Source: Clostridiaceae bacterium
Lineage (GTDB): Bacteria > Bacillota_A > Clostridia > Acetivibrionales > Acetivibrionaceae
Direction of reading: 5' to 3'
Assembly: GCA_012513545.1 (NCBI GenBank)
Contig: JAAZCB010000845.1
Coordinates: forward strand, 1-11,292
Length of the DNA: 11,292 nucleotides
Below the pieces are notes generated by a model. It ran no database searches. It saw only the letters and a program-made list of their open reading frames with translations, and was not told the origin of the DNA. Of this stretch, positions 7,301-11,292 are shown in pieces (within the stretch, counting starts at the first letter, position 1; every line of letters starts with the position of its first letter). The position numbers were made by a program, and so were the translations under genes.

Positions 7301-9557
7301 AGTTTATTATTTCTTCCCATATATTTCCTACTGGAGGGTACATTACAAGGAAAGCTTGAATTACTATGACCTCTCCTACAGGGTAGGTTTGGAAGTTGGC
7401 GATCTTATGCATGCTAATTATGCTATTTCTCATAAAATTCACTTATTGATGTGGGTTGGTAAGAACCTGACAGAGTGCAAGGCAGAAACAGAGAATACTA
7501 TTGTTTTTCTTAAGCAGACTAAAGGTGCAGCTCCTTTGGTTTTAGCCGAGATTGTTTACTATGCAATTCAGGAATTACAGACAATCCCTGAGGGTGTCTC
7601 TGAACAGGACATTAAACTTGATACTGAAAAAAAGCATGCTGAAATGATCAGGAGAATTGGTAAAATTCATAATATGACTTACCTGGCAAGGTTTTATCTG
7701 TACAATATATATATTAATGTTGTTATGGATGATATGGAGGCAGCCGAAAAATGGAACATTTTGTTGGAGAAGATTGGCTCTGCAGAGATATATGATTTTG
7801 CCATGCCCGATTATCTTCTATTTAAAGCTATGATCCTTATTAATAAATGGAAAAACGTACCCTCTGAGGAACAGGCAAAAATGAATGAAACTCTTTTAAT
7901 TATACAGCAGAGAATGAAAAACTGGATGGAAAATTGTCCTGATAATATTGCCCATAAGTATTATTTATTGTCAGCTCAAAGGGCGATAATTGGCAACGAA
8001 CCCCTTGATACTGTTGTGGACCTGTTTAATAAGGCTATGGAATCAATAGGTAATAATGATTTTATTCAATATAGGGCGCTTTGCAATGAAATGTATGGGA
8101 AGTTCTGGAAGGACAAAGGTGATGAGAAGATTGCGAAAACGTATATTTATGAGGCTCACTACTTATATGAGCAATGGGGGGCTTATCGAAAAGTTATGCT
8201 ATTGGAAAAGCAATACTCCCATTATTTTGTTACTGATGAATCTTCTCGGCAAATATCAAGACCTATGAAAGGAACAATTTCAAAAATAACTAACAGTTCA
8301 ATCGATATGACGTCAATTTTGAAATCTACTCAGGCCATCTCAAGTGAAATCAAAATTGAAAAGCTATTAACTATATTGATCGAGACACTGATTGAAAATG
8401 CCGGTGCTCAAAGGGGTTACCTATTACTCCAAAATGAAGCTGACGGTGAATTCCATATTGAAGCAATGCAGGACGTCAATTCCTGTAAGATTCAGGTAAT
8501 GCAATCGCTTCCTGTAACAGAAAGTGAGGAACTGTGTCTGGAAATTGTACAATACGTAACACGAACAAAAGAAACCCTTGTAATTCATAACGCTTTTTCA
8601 GACGCCAATTGGCAAAACAATTATTACGTCATAAAAAACCGGATCAAGTCTGTACTTTGCATGCCGGTTTTTTATCAAAACCGGCTTAAGGGCGTTGTCT
8701 ACCTGGAGAATAATCTTTCTGACAATGTATTTACTTCGGAGAGATTGGAGGCATTAAAAATCTTATCTTCCCAAGCGTCCATATCAATTGAAAATGCCAG
8801 ACTTTATGAGAATATGGAGGAGAAGGTCAGGGAGAGAACAATCCAATTGAATAACGCCAATGAAATGTTAAAAGAGTTATCCTTGCATGACCCGTTGACT
8901 AACTTGCATAATAGAAGGTATACTTTTGAATTTATATATGACAGAATAACCCAATTTATTCGTAATAAGACCGTAGCTCTCAATAATAATGAGAAAAGGC
9001 TAATACCAATACGGGATAATGTTATTGGAGTTTTTCTAATTGATATTGATCATTTTAAAGAGGTAAACGATACTTATGGGCATTCGGCCGGGGATGGTGT
9101 GTTGATTTCCATATCCAAAGTTCTGAAAAAGATGATCAGAGCCGATGATATATTAGTTCGTTGGGGAGGTGAAGAGTTCTTAATCATTCTGTATAATACG
9201 AAAATGGAGTATATGGGTGAATTTTCCAGAAAGGTTCTTGAAGAGATAGAAAAGACATCAATTGAGGTGTCTGAAAACATAAGGATAAATAAGACTTGTT
9301 CCCTTGGATATGTAGAGATGCCAATTGATATAACTAATCCGGAACTTTTAAACCTGGAGCAGACTATAAACTTGAGTGACTATGCATTATATTGTGCCAA
9401 AGAGAACGGAAGAAACTGTGCAGCCCATTTCAAACTGATTAAGGAGATTGGAAAGAATGATGAACTGAAAAAATATTTGACAAATTTATCAAAAGCAACT
9501 AAATTAAATGAAGAGTATTTTAAAATAGAATTTATATACCCGGATATGTTAAAATAA
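4323..9557 (+). CDS. Ser/Thr kinase - AAA ATPase - helical repeat - GAF - GGDEF signalling protein
   Basis: This 1744-residue cytoplasmic protein has no signal peptide or membrane segment. A Hanks-type kinase domain (about 7-270) has the glycine-rich loop GGSSAV (16-21), K36, HKDVNPTN (126-133), DFG (147-149), SPE (175-177) and D191. An AAA_16/STAND-like ATPase follows, with Walker A GYSGIGKSS (328-336) and Walker B VIFLDD (454-459). A long, probably TPR-like helical region spans about 600-1310. A GAF domain (about 1338-1490) senses an unknown ligand, a coiled coil (about 1490-1520) follows, and a GGDEF domain (about 1519-1705) ends the protein. The last has DxDxFK (1574-1579), GGEEF (1615-1619) and an intact RxxD inhibitory site (1606-1609), so it should make c-di-GMP from two GTP with product feedback. 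There is no EAL domain. The layout resembles cyanobacterial kinase-AAA-GAF-histidine kinase proteins with the output replaced by a cyclase. Catalytic Lys of HRDLKP is Asn (N130). The start is ATG with a weak GGGGTG (4309-4314). Kinase substrate and trigger are unknown. Confidence 0.9.
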   Translation: MIHLTGYTIKEEIYRGGSSAVLKGTRVLDNCPVIIKLLNREYPSTKDISAFIREYDIVSRITGDGAIKVYAVEKYGNSLAIIMEDIGGESVNKVLQSINTGIAEKLSLAVQMTDSLIQIHKQNIIHKDVNPTNFIWNYKTNQVKITDFGISAELIREASQSIDLNVLEGTLDYLSPEQTGRVNRPMDYRSDLYSLGITLYELFTGQLPFKGEDELDLIYSHIAKIPIPPRDINSEIPVILSDIIMKLISKTAEERYQSALGLKKDLEHCQRLLEEKKEPSEFALGEGDFVDRFEIPHKLYGREAEIEVMLDSFEKAAEGHCEFLPVSGYSGIGKSSLIHEILKPIAGKKGHFIYGKYDQYERDVPYYGITQAFQELIRQLLAKPQASLDNWKRNITEALGGNAQVIIDIIPELEQIIGTQSQVAALNPLEAKNRFQMTFLEFINVFARKEHPLVIFLDDLQWSDTSTLDLIRYLLTSGNIRYVLFIGAYRDNEVKAGHPLLAMLEELKNAQQSSIPPFHQIFLKPLGFTAINQLIADTFHSQPSVTEPLANIIYQKTKGNPFFISRLLSSLYLKGTFTFMADKGQWTYDLEKVKAVEISDNVIDLLVKELESLPSGAMDILKLAACIGTQFDLTEVSLISNKSVAAVGKNLWIAIEKEIVIPLNNNYRFINTLKNEMSVIDIELRFCFAHDRIRQALYSLIPSKEKCEIHLKIGREHLKAFKETKRTDVIFDLVNHLNIGRDFIGGKNDRIELTELNVMAGNKAKKSIAFAAALSYFETAKSLLSEEEWAEMPDKFFDLSLEEANAALLSGDLTKAEAICEYLLKIANSNIEKGSVSNIKILILIYQGKLLETIDEMRKTLILFNIFVPESAEEIKQKIQEGVMKMQQFLINMTVDDLVNLPVMSDPEKLMAVKLLQVAPLALQASPLLFTLSTLIMFELTLTYGTSPATCRCFSDFGHTIGKVLNDYETGYKLGEAALGLISKFNAESQKPQVYYFFPYISYWRVHYKESLNYYDLSYRVGLEVGDLMHANYAISHKIHLLMWVGKNLTECKAETENTIVFLKQTKGAAPLVLAEIVYYAIQELQTIPEGVSEQDIKLDTEKKHAEMIRRIGKIHNMTYLARFYLYNIYINVVMDDMEAAEKWNILLEKIGSAEIYDFAMPDYLLFKAMILINKWKNVPSEEQAKMNETLLIIQQRMKNWMENCPDNIAHKYYLLSAQRAIIGNEPLDTVVDLFNKAMESIGNNDFIQYRALCNEMYGKFWKDKGDEKIAKTYIYEAHYLYEQWGAYRKVMLLEKQYSHYFVTDESSRQISRPMKGTISKITNSSIDMTSILKSTQAISSEIKIEKLLTILIETLIENAGAQRGYLLLQNEADGEFHIEAMQDVNSCKIQVMQSLPVTESEELCLEIVQYVTRTKETLVIHNAFSDANWQNNYYVIKNRIKSVLCMPVFYQNRLKGVVYLENNLSDNVFTSERLEALKILSSQASISIENARLYENMEEKVRERTIQLNNANEMLKELSLHDPLTNLHNRRYTFEFIYDRITQFIRNKTVALNNNEKRLIPIRDNVIGVFLIDIDHFKEVNDTYGHSAGDGVLISISKVLKKMIRADDILVRWGGEEFLIILYNTKMEYMGEFSRKVLEEIEKTSIEVSENIRINKTCSLGYVEMPIDITNPELLNLEQTINLSDYALYCAKENGRNCAAHFKLIKEIGKNDELKKYLTNLSKATKLNEEYFKIEFIYPDMLK

Positions 9558-9651
9558 AGAGGTAATTGTTTTTAATTAAATGAATAAAGCAAGTGAACTG
9601 TATTGAACGCGATAAAAATTTTGCATCCCGCTTCAATTTCCTTAGAACATT

Positions 9652-9691
9652 ATCACGAAAGTTGATTTTCAATGTAAACCATTTTCGTGAT
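9652..9691. repeat. Perfect 9-bp inverted repeat upstream of the hydrolase gene
   Basis: ATCACGAAA (9652-9660) and TTTCGTGAT (9683-9691) are exact complements; as RNA the helix gains a G-U and a U-A pair, leaving an 18-nt loop. It lies 94 nt after the kinase stop and ends 4 nt before a TATAAT. It could be a weak terminator for the kinase gene, although only a broken T-run follows, or an operator for the hydrolase promoter. The sequence alone does not decide. Confidence 0.55.
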
Positions 9692-9694
9692 TTA

Positions 9695-9700
9695 TATAAT
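9695..9700 (+). promoter_or_regulatory. Candidate -10 box of the hydrolase gene
   Basis: A perfect TATAAT lies 40 nt before the start codon. The best -35 at suitable spacing is poor (TGTAAA at 9673-9678, 16 nt away), so activation by a regulator binding the adjacent inverted repeat is possible. The start site would be near 9707, upstream of the AAGGAGG at 9727-9733. Confidence 0.35.
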
Positions 9701-9740
9701 CAGTAACAAAAAATATCTTAAAAACTAAGGAGGATTTGTT

Positions 9741-10448
9741 ATGAAATTATTTTGGCTTGGTCATTCTGGTTTTTTGTTGAAGTGTGGGGGAAAAAAAATA
9801 CTAATAGATCCGTTTATTAATGGGAATAGCAAATTTCCCAGTAATTTATCAAGTGAAATTAAGGATCCTGACTACATATTAATAACTCATGGACATGAGG
9901 ATCATATGGGGGATTCAAAGAATTTATATAATCCAGCAGTTACAAAAATAATTTCCAATGCTGAAATATGTAGCTGGCTTATGGGTCAATCTGTCACAAA
10001 TTGTGAATTTATGAATATTGGAGGAAGTATTATTGATAATGATATACAGTTTACTATGGTTGAAGCAATACACAGCAGCAGCATGACTTCAGGAAATCAA
10101 ATAATTTATGGCGGGTTAGCTGCCGGTTTTATTGTAAAGTATAAGGGTATTTCTGTTTATCATTTCGGAGATACAGATATATTTGAAAATATGAAACTAA
10201 TTGCAAAAAATTATGAACCGGATGTAGGTCTGGTTCCGATAGGAGATAGATTTACAATGTCACCGCAAACTGCGGCATCAGCCTGTAATGATTATTTTAA
10301 GTTTAAAGTTATTGTGCCAATGCATTATGGAACTTTTCCTTTATTGAGCGGGACACCTGAAAGTTTTGCTGAAGGCATAAACAAAAAGGGAACGGTAAAA
10401 GTGCTGCAGCCTGGAGAATTTTTGGATTTGGAGGCACTTGTTAAATAG
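9741..10448 (+). CDS. UPF0173-type metal-dependent hydrolase, metallo-beta-lactamase fold
   Basis: This 235-residue soluble protein belongs to the metallo-beta-lactamase superfamily, in the UPF0173 group that includes Bacillus YtkL. The opening MKLFWLGHSGFLL with LIDPF is characteristic. Metal ligands are visible: THGHEDH (H50, H52, D54, H55), H111 in the AIHSS motif, D144 in HFGDTD, and H195 in PMHYGTFP. The PIGDRFTM stretch (166-173) is another family hallmark. Length is normal and all ligands are present, so it should be an active di-zinc hydrolase. The physiological substrate of this family is not established, and I do not assign one. Translation starts at ATG with a perfect AAGGAGG (9727-9733) 7 nt upstream. 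It lies 183 nt after the kinase/cyclase gene with its own promoter-like -10, so shared transcription is possible but not required. Repeat copy B begins 27 nt after the stop. Confidence 0.92.
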   Translation: MKLFWLGHSGFLLKCGGKKILIDPFINGNSKFPSNLSSEIKDPDYILITHGHEDHMGDSKNLYNPAVTKIISNAEICSWLMGQSVTNCEFMNIGGSIIDNDIQFTMVEAIHSSSMTSGNQIIYGGLAAGFIVKYKGISVYHFGDTDIFENMKLIAKNYEPDVGLVPIGDRFTMSPQTAASACNDYFKFKVIVPMHYGTFPLLSGTPESFAEGINKKGTVKVLQPGEFLDLEALVK

Positions 10449-10475
10449 CAGGAAGCTCAAAATTATTGATCTACT

Positions 10476-10607
10476 ACTCAACTTTCCCACTTGCAGGATT
10501 ATGTGTTTATGTTTGCGTACAGATAAAGTTGATATAACCATTTGTTGACACTGGTTGACAATGTCGGTATAGCAGAAAAGATCCTATAGCCTTTGGGAAG
10601 GTTGAGT
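10476..10607 (+). repeat. 132-nt structured repeat, copy B
   Basis: This is the second copy of the element at 4062-4193, in the same orientation. Its closing helix is nearly perfect: ACTCAACTTTCCC (10476-10488) pairs with GGGAAGGTTGAGT (10595-10607) over 13 bp with one G-U, plus A10489 with U10594. Inside, a second partial helix joins 10495-10502 to 10586-10593 with one mismatch and wobble pairs. The long inner hairpin of copy A is largely lost here. The conserved islands are the first 13 bases, GATTAT, TGTTTGC, CAATG, AGAAAAGA and CCTATA. It lies between the hydrolase stop and a gene-poor region and could also act as a transcript end. Confidence 0.7.
10545..10573 (+). promoter_or_regulatory. 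Promoter-like sequence inside repeat copy B
   Basis: A perfect TTGACA (10545-10550) is followed after 17 nt by TATAGC (10568-10573, four of six). A second TTGACA lies at 10555-10560 without a spaced -10. The aligned positions in copy A read TTGACC and GTTAGT, so the promoter is not conserved between copies. If used, it would transcribe into the gene-poor region to the right. Confidence 0.3.
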
Positions 10608-11268
10608 CCAATACTTTAAGAGGAAAAATTTAAATACCTTATAAGGCCTGCAATTACTGTATTATATGTAGCAAAACGGTAAAGAAAAATGTTTGTATTT
10701 TGAACTATTCTGATAAAATAATGAATAGTTAGCATTGCCTAAAGCTGATAAAATAATAGTATAACAGACTCTAATTTAATATATTCTACTTTAAGTCCAG
10801 CTTATTAGCAAGGGGAGGTTAGTGCAACTAATAGTTTATTGTAGTGATATTATAGCACATTAAATAAATGTTTTGATTTGTTAAATTACATTTAGAGTAT
10901 TTGGACTCTGCTTATAATCAAAGCATTTAAATAGAGTATTTATTTCATGTTTTACTAATTTCACATGTATTTATTACCTACGAGTTGCGGTTAATCTTTA
11001 GTAATATATTTATTTTCCTATTCACTTTTCACGTTGATATGACTACTACATGATAAATTTCGCTATATTTTGGAATTATTGATTTTTATATATAGTTGGG
11101 AATAATATGTAATCTTTAGAATCAGATATTTGCTATTATGTTAATTATTTTATGGTAAGTGTATACAAAAACAGCAATAAGCTTATTAATATATGCTCAT
11201 TATCTGAAAAGATGCTTTGAAAGTATTTCGGAGCATGATTTTGTTAACTTATGTTGCAGGGAGTACAT
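10608..11268. other. Gene-poor AT-rich region with short repeats
   Basis: No gene of normal size is visible in 661 nt. The region holds a 10-bp palindrome CCTTATAAGG (10637-10646), an 8-bp inverted repeat AACTATTC/GAATAGTT (10703-10710 with 10723-10730), and a 13-nt direct repeat CTGATAAAATAAT (10710-10722 and 10745-10757). It also has a 10-nt direct repeat TAGAGTATTT (10893-10902 and 10932-10941), and a strong ribosome-binding-like AGGGGAGG (10811-10818) followed only by a 13-codon frame. A weak promoter candidate for the gene at the right edge is TTGATT (11079-11084), 18 nt, TAATAT (11103-11108). Confidence 0.5.
10811..10863 (+). other. Ribosome-binding-like site with a 13-codon mini-frame
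   Basis: AGGGGAGG (10811-10818) is among the strongest purine-rich sites in the window but is followed, after 3 nt, by a GTG frame of 13 codons (10822-10863, MQLIVYCSDIIAH) ending in TAA. It may be a leader peptide, the remnant of a lost gene, or chance. The short spacing argues against efficient initiation. Confidence 0.2.
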
Positions 11269-11292
11269 ATGACAATTAGGATGGATACATCC
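11269..11292 (+). CDS. Start of an unidentified gene, cut by the window edge
   Basis: ATG at 11269-11271 has AGGGAG (11258-11263) 5 nt upstream, and the frame stays open to the edge (MTIRMDTS). An in-frame ATG at 11281 is an alternative start without its own ribosome binding site. Eight codons are too few to identify the product. Confidence 0.45.

Noticed and set aside
8056..8268. 70-codon plus-strand frame inside the kinase/cyclase gene
   Set aside because: It overlaps a well-supported 1744-residue gene in another frame, and I see no recognisable domain or need for it; it is a shadow frame.
11152..11220. 22-codon frame before the gene at the right edge
   Set aside because: It has no ribosome binding site and no recognisable sequence features.

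Overview
The window is AT-rich DNA that reads as the chromosome of an anaerobic, spore-forming, cellulose-degrading Firmicute of the Acetivibrio/Hungateiclostridium/Ruminiclostridium group (Clostridium cluster III). The evidence is a secreted family 9 glycoside hydrolase with a type I dockerin (a cellulosomal enzyme), a pair of small coat-F-like spore coat genes, strong AGGAGG-type ribosome binding sites, and GTG and TTG starts. The dockerin carries Ser-Thr pairs and Lys-Arg at the recognition positions, as in C. thermocellum and unlike C. cellulolyticum, so an Acetivibrio thermocellus-like organism is favoured. This is inference; no database was searched.

Layout. 1-347: non-coding, with two inverted repeats and a weak promoter candidate. 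348-893 (+): pgsA, a phospholipid synthase. 1085-3208 (+): the GH9-CBM3c-dockerin cellulase behind a good sigma-A-type promoter. 3266-3314: a strong hairpin with an A-tract on one side and a T-tract on the other, placed to end transcription from both sides. 3346-3926 (-): two translationally coupled coat-F-like genes. 3927-4322: divergent intergenic region holding repeat copy A. 4323-9557 (+): a 1744-residue signalling protein with a Hanks-type kinase, an AAA ATPase, a long helical region, a GAF domain and a GGDEF diguanylate cyclase. 9741-10448 (+): a UPF0173 metallo-beta-lactamase-fold hydrolase. 10476-10607: repeat copy B. 10608-11268: a gene-poor stretch with short repeats. 11269 to the edge: the first codons of a probable new gene.

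The most interesting structure is a pair of 132-nt elements (4062-4193 and 10476-10607). By hand they align without a gap at 86 of 132 positions, lie in the same orientation, and can each fold into a closed multi-branched structure. They bracket the kinase/cyclase gene and the hydrolase gene. Copy B keeps an almost perfect closing helix but a decayed interior; copy A keeps a near-perfect interior but a decayed closing helix. They look like members of a dispersed repeat family (MITE-like) or an undescribed structured RNA.

The genes do not form one pathway. pgsA is housekeeping; the cellulase is an extracellular cellulosome component; the coat genes belong to sporulation; the large protein is a cytoplasmic signal integrator expected to make c-di-GMP under control of its GAF and ATPase/helical regions. 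No tRNA, rRNA, CRISPR array or transposase gene was seen.
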